The notes: a model not told the origin generated them from the letters alone. A stretch of 64,000 nt of DNA from Mallotus nudiflorus (GCA_947683625.1 CANTUR010002246.1:38501-102500), one strand, 5' to 3'. Positions 31,831-47,700 are shown, counted from the stretch's first letter. Numbers and translations: made by a program.

Positions 31831-34800
31831 ATGAGGAGGCGAGCGCGTGTCGCTCCACCGATCGTTGAGGCCAAGGATGATGAGTCTTTTCAGGATGAGG
31901 TTTTACCTCCTGAGCAGCCAGTTAGACGTAGAGGTCGTGGCAGAGGTAGACCTCGAGGAGCGGCAGGTCGCCGTAGGCAGAGAGAGTTACAGGACGAGGA
32001 GCCTGTAGAGCCTGAGTTTGATGTTCCTGTTCCTCCAGTTGTTCATCCTATTCAGCCTGCCTATCAGCAGGGTATGTCTGACCCTGAGGCAACTTTGTTC
32101 TATGCCCGAGTTGGCAGGATTGCGTTTGATAGTACTTCTGATCCATTAGATTTTCTACATGCGATTGAGACTAGGACTCGGACTGCTCATACCGAGTACC
32201 AGTGGATCATGATCGTTGAGTTGTCTGTCGAGGGACCAGCCTTAGATTGGTTCATTCAGATGATCCAGCCCTATATGATGACGATGACATGGGCTCAGTT
32301 TCGTGAGCGATTTATGAGGAGATTTTGTCCAGAGCCTCTTCGTTTGAGCTATCATCTTCGTTTGACCAGTATTTCTCATGGAGATCGATCTGTAGAGGAG
32401 TATACCCGAGAGTTTCTTCGGTTGGGTAGATATGCAGAGGATCTGATGCGAGATCAGTATTTCGCTGTTACTACATACGTCACTGGTTTGGGTTCTGCTT
32501 TTGCTGGTATGCCTACATCAGGTCTTACTCTGGAGTTTGTGATTGAGCTAGCTAAGGAGATTGAGCTGAGGCTAGTTAGGCAGGGAGCGATGCCTGATTA
32601 TTACCAGCTAGGAGTTTAGTCGAGTGGATCGCAGGCTACTCCATATTCGAGTTTTCATGTTGGATCGAGTAGTCAGCATCGAGGTTCGACTCAGCAGAGT
32701 CAGAGACAGCAGCAGCGAGTGCATCGGAGCAGTAGACATGGCCGTGGAGGTCAGCGTAGATCATTCAGATTTGGGTCAGGTGCTTCGAGCAGCAGCAGTG
32801 GTCGTAGTTCTGGATCAGCGGCCAGTGTTTGTCAGACTTGTGGTAGAGTCCATCAGGGACCATGTTATCTGACACCACTGACATGCTTCAGATACGGGCA
32901 GACAGGACATTTTGCCAGATCGTGTCCTTATTCCGAGTATTAGCAGCAGCAGATTCCGTGATTCCCACAGCAGTCGATTGCTAGTGTAGTACCTGTGCCA
33001 TTTCAGTTACCACCAGCCCAGCATCAGAGTTCCACTCAGTTTGTTCCACAGCAGAGTCGTGGTAGAGGTACTAGAGGAGGTGCCAGAGGTGTTGGCTAGG
33101 CTTCTACCAGTCAGCAGGGAGGTCGAGGTCAGGCCAGAGTTTTTCATCTCACTCAGCAGGATGCTCAGGCATCTAATGCAGTCGTGGCAGGTATTATTTC
33201 TGTTTGTTACCTGGATGCATGGGTTTTGTTTGATCCGGGCGCCACACATTCGTTTGTTTCTAAATCTTGTTGTCAAGCTTCGAGGATGGCTTTTCCTTTG
33301 TCTGTTGCCACTCCTCTGAGTGATTCCTTGGATGCCGATATTGTTCTTTCTGGTTGTCCAATTTTCGTGGGAGATAGAGAATTACCCGCTGATTTGATTC
33401 TGTTGGATGTGATGGAGTTCGATGTTATTTTGGGAATGGATTGGTTATCTCAGCACTTCGCCATGGTAGATTGTAGGAATAAGGAGGTGACTTTCAGAAT
33501 TCCTGGTGAAGTAGAGTTTAAGTTTGTTGGTGATAGGAGTTCAGCACCTCAGAATCTTATTTCGGCTATTACAGCTAGGAAGTTGTTGAGGAAAGGTTGT
33601 CTGGGGTTTTTGGCATTGGTCAGGGATACGTCAGTGGAGAAGTTGTCACTCACCGATGTTCCTGTTGCTTGTGAGTTTCCTGATGTTTTTCCCGAGGAGT
33701 TGCCAGGTTTACCACCTCACAGAGAGATTGAGTTCTGTATAGATGTGGTACCAGGTACTACTCCTATATCTATGCCACCTTATCGTATGGCTCCTACAGA
33801 ATTGAGAGAGTTGAAGGAGCAGTTGCAAGAGTTGTTGGATAAGGGTTTTATTAGACCTAGTGTTTCTCCTTGGGGTGCACCAGTCCTATTTGTGAAGAAG
33901 AAGGATGGTACCCTGAGACTATGCATTGACTACAGAGAGTTGAATAAGGTAACAGTGAAGAACAAGTATCCTCTCCCGAGGATAGATGATTTGTTTGACC
34001 AGCTACAGGGTGCACAGTTCTTTTCTAAGGTTGACTTGAGGTCGGGTTATCATCAGTTGCAGATTAGTGAGGTCGATGTTCCTAAGACAGCATTCCGCAC
34101 TCGATATGGCCATTATGAGTTTCTGGTGATGTCTTTTGGTTTGACTAATGCACCAGCAGCTTTTATGGACCTGATGAATAGGGTATTCAGACCGTATGTG
34201 GATCAGTTTGTGGTAGTCTTCATTGATGATATACTGGTTTATTCGAGGAGTATGGAAGAGCACGTATATCATTTGAGGATTGTACTACAGACACTGAGAG
34301 ATCATCAGCTTTATGCTAAATTCTCGAAGTGTGATTTCTGGATGGAGAGTGTTTCTTTTCTTGGACACGTAGTGTCTAAAGAAGGTATTCAGGTTGATCC
34401 ATTGAAGATTGAGGCAGTATCTGAGTGGCCTAGACCTACTTCTGTCATTGAGATTCGAAGTTTTCTGGGTTTAGCTGGGTATTATAGGCGATTTGTGCAG
34501 GATTTTTCCAGAATTGCAGCCCCTATGACTCGGTTGACTCAGAAGAATGTTAGATTCGAGTTTTCAGAAGCTTGTGAGAATAGTTTTCAGTTGTTGAAGG
34601 AGAAGTTGACCACCGCCCCAGTATTAGCTTTGCCTAATAGTGTGGATAAGTTCACAGTTTACTGTGATGCCTCTAGAATTGGTCTTGGTTGTGTGTTGAT
34701 GCAGAATGGAAGGGTGATAGCCTATGCTTCGAGGCAGTTGAAGAAGCATGAGCAGAACTATCCTACACATGATTTAGAGATGGCTGCAGTGATCTTTGCT

Positions 34801-36567
34801 TTGAAGATTTGGAGACATTATTTGTACGGGGTGACTTGTGAGATATTTACTGATCACAAGAGCCTTAAGTACATTTTCCAGCAACGAGATCTGAATTTGA
34901 GGCAGAGAAGATGGTTGGAACTGTTGAAGGATTATGATTGCAAGATTCTTTACCATCCGGGCAAAGCTAATGTTGTAGCAGATGCCTTGAGTAGGAAGTC
35001 CTCAGGTAGTCTTACTCACATCAGTGTTGAGAGGAGACCATTGATCCAAGAGTTGCATCTGTTGGTGGATCAAGGTCTGATGATGAAGATTAGCAGATCA
35101 GGTGGACTGTTAGCTCAATTTAAAGTACGATCTGTACTGAGGGATAGGATTAAAGCAGCTCAGAGCCGAGATCCTATTCTGGAAGAGCTTGTAGAGAATG
35201 TTCGAGCAGGGAAGTTCACTGATTTCACACTCGATGATGATGGTGTGTTGTGGATCAGTGGTAGATTGTGTGTTCCTGACGTGGATGACTTGAGAGAGGA
35301 GATTTTAGAGGAAGCACATTCTACAGCTTACAACGTTCATCCAGGTGTTACTAAGATGTACCACAGTATCAGAGATCTATACTGGTGGGATGGATTGAAG
35401 AAGGATGTCACTGATTATGTTGCTAAGTGCTTGACGTGTCAGCAAGTGAAAGCCGAACATCAGAAGCCTTCTGGGAAGCTTCAGCCTCTTCCTATTCCTG
35501 AGTGGAAGTGGGAAAGGATAGCTATGGATTTTGTGGTCGGTTTACCTCGTTCGAAGGATGGATACGATTCCATCTGGGTGATCGTAGATAGATTGACGAA
35601 GTCTGCACATTTCTTGCCTAAAAAAGCCACATATTCAGTTGCTAGATTGGCGAAGTTGTATGTGAAGCATATTGTGTGCCTTCATGGAGTACCTGTGTCC
35701 ATTGTGTCAGATAGAGGTTTAGTGTTTACTTCTCGTTTTTGGCAGAAGTTGCAAGAAGCGATGGGCACTAGGTTGGATTTTAGTACTGCTTTTCATCCTC
35801 AGACAGATGGTCAGTCTGAGAGGACGATCCAGACACTGGAAGATATGTTGAGGATGTGTGTCCTGGATTTGGGAGGTAGCTGGGATGATCATTTGTCGCT
35901 TGTTGAGTTTGCATATAATAACAGCTACCATAGCAGTATTGGTATGGCATCGTACGAGGCGTTGTATGGAAGGAAGTGTAGATCCCCTTTGAGTTGGGAT
36001 GAGATTGGTGAGAGAGCTTTGACTGGACCAGAGATGGTTCAGGATGCTACAGAGAAAGTCACCGTGATCAAGCGCAGATTAGAGACCGCAGTTAGCAGAC
36101 AGAAGAGTTATGCGGATCCTAGGCGCAGAGATGTGGAATTTCAGGTTGGAGATTTCATTTTTCTGAAAGTATCTCCGATGAAGGGTGTGATGAGATTTGG
36201 CAGGAAGGGTAAGTTAGCACCGAGATATATTGGACCGTTTGAGATTCTGGAGAGAGTTGGCACTGTTGCATATCGGTTGGATTTGCCTTCGGGTATGTCA
36301 CAAGTGCATCCAGTATTTCATATCTCGATGTTGAGGAAGTATATCTCAGACCCTTCACACGTGTTGCAACCTGACAGTGTGGAAGTGAGTGAAGATTTGA
36401 CGTTTGTGGAAGAACCTGTGGCGATCGTTGATTATCAAGTTCGACAGTTGAGATCGAAGCAAATTCCGATGGTCAAGGTTCTGTGGCGTAGCGACAGAGT
36501 TGAGGAGCATACGTGGGAGACTGAAGCTGAGATGCGAGCTTCTTACCCGTATCTCTTTCCTTCTTGA
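31831..36567 (+). pseudogene. TEK-P gag-pol polyprotein with four in-frame stops
   Basis: One frame of 1579 codons, starting at the ATG at 31831 (MRRRARVAPP). It matches TEK-M codon by codon except for a 12-base deletion just after the protease motif. Stops at 32617 (TAG), 32941 (TAG), 32959 (TGA) and 33097 (TAG) fall in the second half of gag, at codons 263, 371, 377 and 423. The zinc knuckle second Cys has become Tyr near 32893. From 33184 to 36567 the frame is open and includes protease (LFDPGATHSF), RT (FIDDIL), RNase H, integrase and a chromodomain-like end. TEK-M has CAG or CGA at all four stop sites. Pol could not be made from full-length translation. Confidence 0.96.
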
Positions 36568-36601
36568 TCTTGTTTTCTGGAATTCGGGGATGAATTCTTG
36601 T

Positions 36602-36614
36602 AAGGGGGGAAGAC
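36602..36614 (+). other. TEK-P polypurine tract
   Basis: AAGGGGGGAAGAC immediately before the 3' LTR TG, the expected plus-strand primer. Confidence 0.93.
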
Positions 36615-39600
36615 TGTAATATCCCGTGTTTTTAAAATATTTTTACATTGTACCGGGATATGCAGTGTTAATAATTTTTGTATATTATATGATATTTTTA
36701 TGAGTTGATATGTATTTAAAACCTATTTTAATTACTGTGTATTATTTTCAGTGTTTTACGTAAAATTTTCCCAGGACTTGTATTTTCGGGGAAATTTTCA
36801 CGTAAACAATGTAATATTAATTATTTTAAATATATGTTCGGACTTGCATGAACTCATGCGTATTTTTAAATTATTAAATAAAGCCTATGTGTGTGTATAT
36901 TTATTTAATTAGGGTTTAGTATTTCCCTAATATTTTATTAATTATTTACTAGTTTTATTGTTATTTAATTATTTTTATTTAGTATAAATTATTAAAATAT
37001 TAAGTTTTATGTGTGTGGTGTATATTTGATGTGTGTAATTTAATATTATTTTATTATATAGTGTAAAGTATATATATATATATACATATATACATCAAAA
37101 TTACAAAAGTTTGGAAAATTACAAAACTGCCCCCGAGTCTTCTTCTTCCTCCCGACCCTTCCCTTCACCGTCCGGTCGCTGCTACCGCCATTTCTTCACC
37201 GTGGGTGTGCCGTCCGGTGTGCCACCACCTTCCCCAACCATTTCCACCGCCTGAGGTAGCCGTTTCCGGCGCCTGAAAGTCGATTTTGGTCGGAGAAGCC
37301 GAAAATCGATCCGCCGTCGATCACGCCGATTCCGGCCACCGTTTTTGACACCGCCGATCTTCATCGACTCCTTGAGCTCCGGTGAGTGTGATTCTAGCTT
37401 TGGTTTAAGCTAAAATGATCTAGAATTGCTTAGGTTTCAAATTTTCAATTTCGGTCATATTAGGGTTTTTGATTTTTTTGAGCTTCGAATTGGATGATTC
37501 ATGGAAACTTCCTTCACAAATGTTGTTCCTAGTAGCTCAATATACATGTATGAATTTTTGTAGAATTTTTGGAGATTTTTTGGATTTTTATGTATTTTTG
37601 AATATTTTAATATTATTTTCTAATTTTCGGAAATTAATTATTTAAATTATGAAATTGGAGTTTATGGTTGAATTAGGTGTTGAAATGAATTATAGGAATT
37701 TATTTGGAATTTTTATGAATTTCTAGGTATTTATTTTGAATTATTGAAGTTTATGTGATTTTGAGAAATTAGGGTTAATTGTGTTTTTATTTGAATTTAA
37801 TTGGTTAATTGAGTTTAATTATTAATATTATTGATAAATATGTTGAGAAAATTAATTTTGGATAATTGTATAATTTTTGGTGAATTTTTGAAGTAATTAT
37901 AGTATATTTATATATATAGGGGTATTTTGGTAATTTTACCCTAAATTGGCTAAAAATGTAATTTAATTGGTTTTAATAGTTATTTAAGGTATAAAAATGA
38001 TTTCTATAAATTATTTAGTATTTTTAACTAATTAAAACTATTTTTCGTGAATTATTTTCAATTATATATATAATATACGGTTTTTCTAATAAAATGAGTT
38101 TTTATCGATTTTTATTGTGCTTTAAGGTTAATTATGTAATTTTTACCTATGAGATGTATTTCTAGGTTTTAAGGATATTTTTGGTATATCTGGAATTTAT
38201 TCTGTGTTGTGGACCCCGGTCGGTAGATTGTAGTCTGGAGTCCAACCGAGGGGTTGTGGATTGTGTTGAGCTTATTTTTCGAAGTGTATTTCCTTGCAGG
38301 GTCGGCTCTACTCTTTTGAGTAGAGAGATGTCTGTTTTACAGGGGAGGTTCTGCCAGATTTTCGGTAGAATTCTCGTAAAACATGATGTTCAGTCGAACC
38401 GTAATTCTGTTTTCGTATTTTAATACTCTAGATTGAATTCTAGGATTTCTGTTAGGGTTTATTCTGATGTCTATTATTTATTGCTTGTTTAGTTGCACCG
38501 AGACCGAGGGCTAGTGGACCAGGCCCGTCAGACCTGTCTCGTGGAGCGCATTAGGTGAGTTACTATACTATATATATATGCTTAGGATGTATGATTTAGA
38601 AATGCATGTTTTATGTTGATTAAATATGCATAAATAATTTGATTATTTCTTAAGTTTATATTAAGTATATTTTTGGTATATATTAAATTATATACATGCT
38701 TTGTAAATAAAATATACTTAAAATGTTTTTAAATATATTTCCAGCTTAAGTTATGATTTAATTGGATTCATTTGACGTATATATACTCGAAATATACCTG
38801 GTTTATTTTTGGTATATTTCTAGTATATATATGGTTTATATTGTTATTTTATTTAAATTCATGCATCATTTATTTGTGAATGAATGTTTTATATTTATTA
38901 ATGAAGGATATCAATAGAACGTACTACCTAGTGGGCAGCACTAGGACCGAGTACATACCGGTACGCCTATAGTATTTAGGCTATAATACTAACTAACTGT
39001 GGATATTGATTTGATGTGATTATTGATATGTGTGAGATGTGGTTTGGGTGTGATTGCTGGAGCTCGATTGACCAAGTGTCTCGGGGCCAATCACACTGGC
39101 AGTCAGACTGCTGGAGCTCGGTTGACTTAGTGTCTCAGGGCCAGTCTACTGTCTAAATGGATTAAGTGGATATATTTGGAATAAGTGAGCCTATATGGCT
39201 AGAGTGTTGTTTAACACTATTTTCCTGAGGTTGCGATATTCTAGGGTTCTATATGATCCTTCATAAAAGATGATTTTTAATGAAAATATATAAAAAAAAA
39301 TGATTTTATTGCATCTGTGTGAAATTGCCTGTATATATATATATATTATATATACTGTTGACTGTATGCATTATCATTTAGTGTGTATGTATATATATTA
39401 TAGTAATTCACTCAGTGAGGTCTGACTCCCCTCCGTTGACAATTTTTCAGGAGAGTCAACTTCTTCAGACCTCAGTAGCAGGTCGATACGCCGGATTTCT
39501 TCCGCCCCGGCTTCTTTGTGTAAATTATCTACTTGAGTCTTATTTATTTTATCTAGACACTGCAGTAGTTGTGAATTAAAGTATCGGATTTCATGTATTT

Positions 39601-39858
39601 TATTTAAAGAGATGTATTATGTTGAAACTGAATTTGTACTAAAAGATTTATGTATCTATGAGATGAGATTTTGATTTAAATCCAGTTGATGTGAATAATA
39701 TTATGATATTATGATTTTTATTTCCGCTGCATATATATTTATTATATGATTATTGTTATTGCATGATTTATTTTATTTTTAGGCTTGCTACGGGTTCCGG
39801 ATTCGAAAGAATTCCCGTTCCCTAGCGCCGGTCATGGCCCCTGTTTTGGGTCGTGACA
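36615..39858 (+). repeat. TEK-P 3' LTR (3244 bp)
   Basis: Begins TGTAATATCCCG and ends GGGTCGTGACA. It is collinear with the 5' LTR, with scattered substitutions and small indels that happen to cancel in length. Stem B of the module is at 38306-38325 and the splice donor at 37382. The open frame at 38181-38423 runs through the module and is not conserved as protein in other copies. Confidence 0.95.
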
Positions 39859-39863
39859 ATATA

Positions 39864-41799
<1,936 letters not shown>

Positions 41800-42293
41800 A
41801 TCTTCTCTCCTTATAAAAATTCATCCTTGAATTCAAAAAAAAGAACAAAAACAAGAATTATTGAGGAAAGAGATAAGGGTAAGAAGCTCACATCTCAGCT
41901 TCTGTCTCCCAAGTGTGCTCCTCCATATTGTTGCTTCGCCATAACACCTTGACCATCGAAATTTGCTTTGAACACAATTGATGAACTTGATAGTCTACTA
42001 TCGTGACTGGTTCCTCCTCAAATGTCAGGTCTTTATTCACTTCCACACTATCAGGCTATAACACGTGCAAAGGGTCCGAAATATACTTTCTCAGTATCAA
42101 GATATAGAACACAGGATGCACTTGAGACAAATTTGGAGGCAAAGCCAACTAAAATGCAACCATACCCACTCTCTTTAGAATCTCGAACAGTCCAATATAT
42201 CTCGGTGATAGTTTCCTCTTTTTGCCAAATCTCATCATACCCTTCATCGGAGACACCTTCAGAAACACATAGTCTCCAACCTAAAACTCCACA
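41800..42293 (-). pseudogene. TEK-O pol: integrase end and chromodomain-like C-terminus
   Basis: Homologous to the C-terminal part of the TEK-M polyprotein, including the region before and through the chromodomain-like end, with frameshifts and stops. The polypurine tract region at 41800-41815 is eroded. Cut at 42293 by solo LTR S3, with CCACA at 42289-42293 duplicated at 45475-45479. Confidence 0.85.
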
Positions 42294-45200
42294 TGTCACG
42301 ACCCAAAACAGGGGCCATGACCGGCGCTAGGGAACGGGAATTCTTTCGAATCCGGAACCCGTAGCAAGCCTAAAAATAAAATAAAATAAACATGTAATAG
42401 TAATAATAACAATATTAAATGCAGCGAAAATAAAAATCATAATATCCAAAATAATATCCATCTCCCATATATAAATCTTTTAATACAAATCCAGTTCAAG
42501 TATAATACAACATCTCTTTAAATATTTAACGACTACTGCAGTGTCTAGATAAAATAAACCTAAGACTCAGAGAAGCAGTTTACATAAAGAAGTCGGGGCA
42601 GAAGAAATCCGGCGTATAGGCCTGCTACTGAGGTCTGAAGATGTTGACTCTCCTGAAAAATTGTCAACGGAGGGGAGTCAGACCTCACTGAGTGAATTAC
42701 TATAATATATATACATGCACACTAAATGTCAATGCACACAATCAAAAGTATATATATAATATGTATGTATACAAGCAAATACACACAAATGCAGTAAAAT
42801 CATTTTATATATATTTTACTGAAAATCATCGTTTATGAAGGATCAAATAGAACCCTATGATATTGAAACCTCAAACAATGTTAGACAACACTCTAGCCAT
42901 ACAGGCTCACTTAATCCAAATATGTCCACTTAATCCATTTAGACAGTAGACTGGCCCCGAGACACTAAGTCGACCGAGCTCCAGCAGTCTGACTGCCAGT
43001 GTGATTGGCCCCGAGACACTTGGTCAACCGAGCTCCAGCAATCACACCTCTAAACCACATCACACACATCAAATAATCATAATCAATCAATATCCATAAA
43101 TAGGTTAGTAATATAGCCTAAATGCTATAAGCGCACCGGTACGTACTCGGTCTTAGTGCTACCCACTAGGTAGCACGTTCTATTGATATCCTTCATTAAT
43201 AAATATAAAACATTCATTCACAAATAAATGATGCACGAATTTAAATAAAATAACAATATGAACCATATATATACCGGAAATATACCAAAAGTAAACCAGG
43301 TATATTTCGAGTATATATACGTCAAATAAATCCAATCAAATTATAAAGTAAGCTAGAAATATATTTAAAAATATTTTAAATATAATTTATTAACAAAACA
43401 TGCATATAATTTAATATATACCAAAAATAAACCAAAAATATACTTAAATACAAATCACATTATCTATGCATTTTAATTAAAATAAAACATATATTTCTAA
43501 ATTATGCATCCTAAAGCATATATATATAGTATAGTAACTCACAAATTAGTGCGCTCCACGAGATGGATCCGACGGGCCTGGTTCACTAGGCCTCGGTCTC
43601 GGCGCAACTAAACAAACAATAACGACAAAAATCAGAATAACCCTAACATAAATCCTAGAATTCGATCTAGAATATTTAACACAGAATTGAGATTAGGGTT
43701 CGACCGGATATCACGTTTTACGAGAATTCTATCAAAAATTCGACAGAACCTCCCCTGTAAAATGGACATCTCTCTACTCAAAGAGTAGAGCCGACCCTGC
43801 AAAGAAACACACTTCGAAAAATAAGCTCAACACTCAACCACAACCCTTCGATCGGACTCCAAACTACAGTCTACCGACCGGGATCCACAAACACATAACA
43901 ATTATAAAAAAAAATACCAAAAATACCCTTATAACATAGAAATCCATCTTATAAGTAGAAATTACATAGTTAACCTTTAAACACAATAAAAACCGATAAA
44001 AACTCATTTTATTATTAAAATCGTATATTATATATATATAATTGAAAATAATTCACAAAAAATAGTTTTAATTAGTTAAAAATACTAATAATTTGTAGAA
44101 ATCATTTTTATACCTTAGATAATTATTAAAACCAATTAAATTACATTTTTATCCAATTTTGTGTAAAATTACCAAAATGCCCTTATATATATAAATATAC
44201 TAAAATCACTTCAAAAATTCACCAAAAATAGTATAATTATCAAAAATTAATTTTCTCAACATATTTATCAATAGTATCAATAATTAAAATCAATTACCCA
44301 ATTAATTTCAATTAAAAACATAATTAACCCTAATTTCCCAAAATTACATAAACTTCAATAATTCAAAATAAATACTTAGAAATTCATAAAAATTCCAAAT
44401 AAATTCCTATAATTCATTTCAACACCTATAATTACCATAAAACACAATTTCATAATTTATTTAATTAATTTCCGAAAATTAGAAAATAATATTAAAATAT
44501 TCAAAAATACCTAAAAATCCAAATAATCTCCAAAAATTCATACATGTAGATTAAGCTACAAGGATCAACATTTTTGAAGGGATTTTTCATGAATCAATCA
44601 ATTTGAAGCTCAAAAAAATCAAAAACCCTAATATGGCCAAAATGGAAAATTCGAAACCTAAGCAAATCAAGACCATTTAAGCTCAAACCAAAGCTAGAAT
44701 CACACTCATCGGAGCTCAAGGAGAAGAAAGAGACTGGTGGTGTCAAAAATGATGGCCGAAATTGTCGTGAACGACGTTAGCTCAACTTTCGGCTTCTCCG
44801 GCCAAAAATGGCTTCCAAGCGCCGGAATCCACAGCTACAGGCGGCGAGGAAGGCTGGGGAAGGTGGTGGCACACCGGACGGCACACCAATGGCAAGGGAA
44901 CAGCGTGACAGACGGCAGACGGCAGTGAGGGTGAAGATCGGGGAAGGAGTAGTCGGGGGCAAAACGGTAATTTTCCAAAAGTTGTGTTTTTTGATGTATT
45001 ATATGTATATATATATACTTTATACTATATAATAAAATAATATTAAATTACACACATTAAATATACACCACACACATATAATTTAATATTTTAATAATTT
45101 ATACTAAATATAAATAATTAAATAACAATAAAATAATTAATTAATTAATAAAATATTAGGGTAATATATTAAACCCTAATTAAATAAATAGTTATACACA

Positions 45201-45474
45201 TAGGCTTTATTTAGTAATTTAAAAATACGTATGAGTTCATGCAAGTCCGAAAATATATTTAATATAATTAATAATAAATTATTTACGTGAAAATTTCCCC
45301 GAAAATAAAAGTCTCGGGAAAATTTTACGTAAAGCACTGTAAATAAGACACAATAATTAAAATAGGTTTTAAATAAATATCAACTCGTAAAAATATCGTA
45401 ATGTATATACAAAAATTATTAACACTGCATATCCCGATACAGTGTTAAAATATTTAAAAACACGGGATATTACA
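42294..45474 (-). repeat. S3: solo Tekay LTR inserted in TEK-O pol (TSD CCACA)
   Basis: 3181 bp, begins TGTCACGACCC and ends GGGATATTACA, flanked by CCACA on both sides. Removing it joins TEK-O pol in register. It contains the module (stem B 43772-43790), the duplicated repeat (42945-43040) and a GC-rich ATG-free leader (about 44710-44990). The splice donor has mutated (GTGAGT to ATGAGT near 44704-44709). No internal domains. Open frames at 44737-45032 are within the leader. Confidence 0.94.
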
Positions 45475-45479
45475 CCACA

Positions 45480-46500
45480 TCTCTACATCTTGGATCTGTA
45501 TAGCTCTCCTGTCTACTAACTACAGTCTCTAATCTCCTTTTGATTATAGCAACCTTCTCTGCTACATCCTAAACCAACTCAAGTCCAGTCAATGCTCTCT
45601 CTAATCTCACCCCAACTCAAAGGGGATCTACACTTCCTTCTGTACAAAGCCTTATACGGTGTCATCCCAATACTACTATGGTAGCTATTATTATATGCAA
45701 ACTCTACAAGCGGCAAATGATCATCTCAGCTACCTCCCAGATCCAATACACACATTCTCAACATATCTTCAAGTGTCTAGATCATCCTCTCAATTTGGCC
45801 ATCTGTCTGAGGGTGCAAAGTAGTACTTAAATCAAGCCTGGTGCCCAATGCTTCCTACAACTTATGCCAAAATTGAGAGGTAAACACTAAACCTCTATTA
45901 TATACAATGGACATAGGTATTTTGTGAAGGTACATAATATGCTTAACATAAAACTTTGCTAATTTAGCTACATAATAAGTGGCTTTAACATGCAAAAAAT
46001 GAGCTGACTTGGTCAACCTGTCCATAATCACCCAGATGGAATTGTATCCATCCTTAGAATGAGGTAACCTAACCATAAAATCCATAGCAATTCTCTTTTA
46101 TTTCCACCTAGGATTAGGAAGTGGCTGAAGCTTTCTAGAAGGCTTATGATGTTCAGCTTTCACTTGCTGACAAGTCAAACACTTAGCAACAACATAGGCT
46201 ATATCCTTCTTCAATTCATCCCACCAGTACAAATCTTTAATATTATGGTACATCTTAGTAACACCTGGACATACATTATAGGTTGTAGAATGTGCTTCCT
46301 CAAGGATCTCTTTTCTCAAATTATCCACATAAGGAACACACAACCTACCACTAATCCACAAAACACCTTTATCATCAATGTGAAATTAGTGAACTTCCCT
46401 GCACGAATACTCTCTACAAGCTCTGCTAGAATAGGATCTTAGCCTTGAGCTGCCTTAATCCTATCTCTCATCATTGATCAAACTCTAAACTAAGCTAGCA
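45480..46500 (-). pseudogene. TEK-O integrase remnant
   Basis: Pieces at 46098-46361 (HHCC zinc region) and 45855-46085 (core). The second catalytic motif reads YNRG instead of SDRG near 45890-45905, so the Asp is lost. Multiple stops separate the pieces. Confidence 0.88.
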
Positions 46501-47700
46501 GTCCACTAGATCTACTCATCTTCATCATCAAACCTTGATCTACCAACTGGTGCAACTCTTAGATCAACGGTTTTCTCTCCACACTAATGTGAGCAAGACT
46601 ACCTGAGGATTTCCTACTCAAGGCATCTACTGCCATATTAGCCTTCCTTGGATGATAAAGAATCTTACAATCATAGTCCTTTAGGAGTTCTAACCATCTC
46701 CTCTACCTCAGATTTAGATCTCTCTACTAAAAAATGTACTTAAGGCTCTTATGATCTGTGAAAATCTCACAAGTCACCCCATATAGATAATGTCTCCAAA
46801 TTTTGAGAGCAAATATCACTGTAGCTATCTCTAGGTCATGGGTAGGATAATTTTGTTCATGTTTCTTCAATTGCCTTAAAGCATACATTATCACCCTACT
46901 ATTCAGCATCAGCACACAACCTAGGCCAACTCTAAAGGCATTACAATACACAATGAATTTATCTACTCCATTAGGCAAAGCCAAAACTGGAGTTGTGGTT
47001 AACTTCTCCTTTAGCAACTGAAAACTATTCTCACAAGTGTCTGACCACTCAAACTTCATATTCTTCTGAGTTAAGCGAGTCATAGGAGCTACAATTCTGG
47101 AAAAATCCTGTACAAATCTCCTATAATACCTAGCTAAACCTAGAAAACTATGAATCTCTGTGATTATTATTGGTCTGGGCCACTCAGACACTACCTCTAT
47201 CTTCTATAGATCAACCTGGATATCATCTTTAAACACTACGTGTCTAAGGAATGCAACACTCTCTAACCAAAAATCAAACTTTAAGAATTTAGCATAAAGC
47301 TGATGCTCTCCTATATACTCTTCGAATATACTAGTATAACATCAATGAAGACTACCACAAACTTATCTGCAGATGGTCTGAATACCCTGTTCATCATATC
47401 CATAAAAGCAGTTGGTGCATTAGCCAACCCAAATGACATCACCAGAAACTCATAGTGGCCATATCGAGTGCGAAATGTCATTTTAGGAACATCGACTTCA
47501 CTGATCTGCAACTGATGATAACCCGACCTCAAGTTAATCTTAGAAAAGAATTGTACACCCTGAAGCTAATCAAACAGATCATCTATCCTTGGGAGAGGAT
47601 ACTTGTTCTTCACTGTCACCTTATTCAACTCTCTGTAATCAACGCACAGTCTGGTATCATCCTTCTTCCTCACAAACAGGACTAGTGCACCCCAAAGAGA
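46501..47700 (-). pseudogene. TEK-O reverse transcriptase and RNase H remnant
   Basis: RNase H is open at 46727-47191, including HDLEIATVIFALKIWRHY. RT is open at 47311-47532, where the catalytic FIDD reads FIDV near 47334-47346. A deletion or frameshift separates them near 47250-47310. Confidence 0.88.

Larger units (their letters stand above)
28389..39858 (+). mobile_element. TEK-P: complete Tekay-type Ty3-gypsy chromovirus, disabled by nonsense mutations (TSD ATATA)
   Basis: LTRs of 3244 bp each (28389-31632, 36615-39858) with TG and CA ends, flanked by ATATA at 28384-28388 and 39859-39863. Primer site, a single gag-pol frame and a polypurine tract are all in place. The order gag, protease, RT, RNase H, integrase and the C-terminal chromodomain-like segment place it in the Tekay/Del chromoviruses. 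The LTRs differ at several positions, so it is older than TEK-M. Confidence 0.96.

Noticed and set aside
33007..33319. Frames overlapping TEK-P gag-pol on either strand, and those within 51831-55957 on the plus strand
   Set aside because: Shadows of the gag-pol frame with no independent support.
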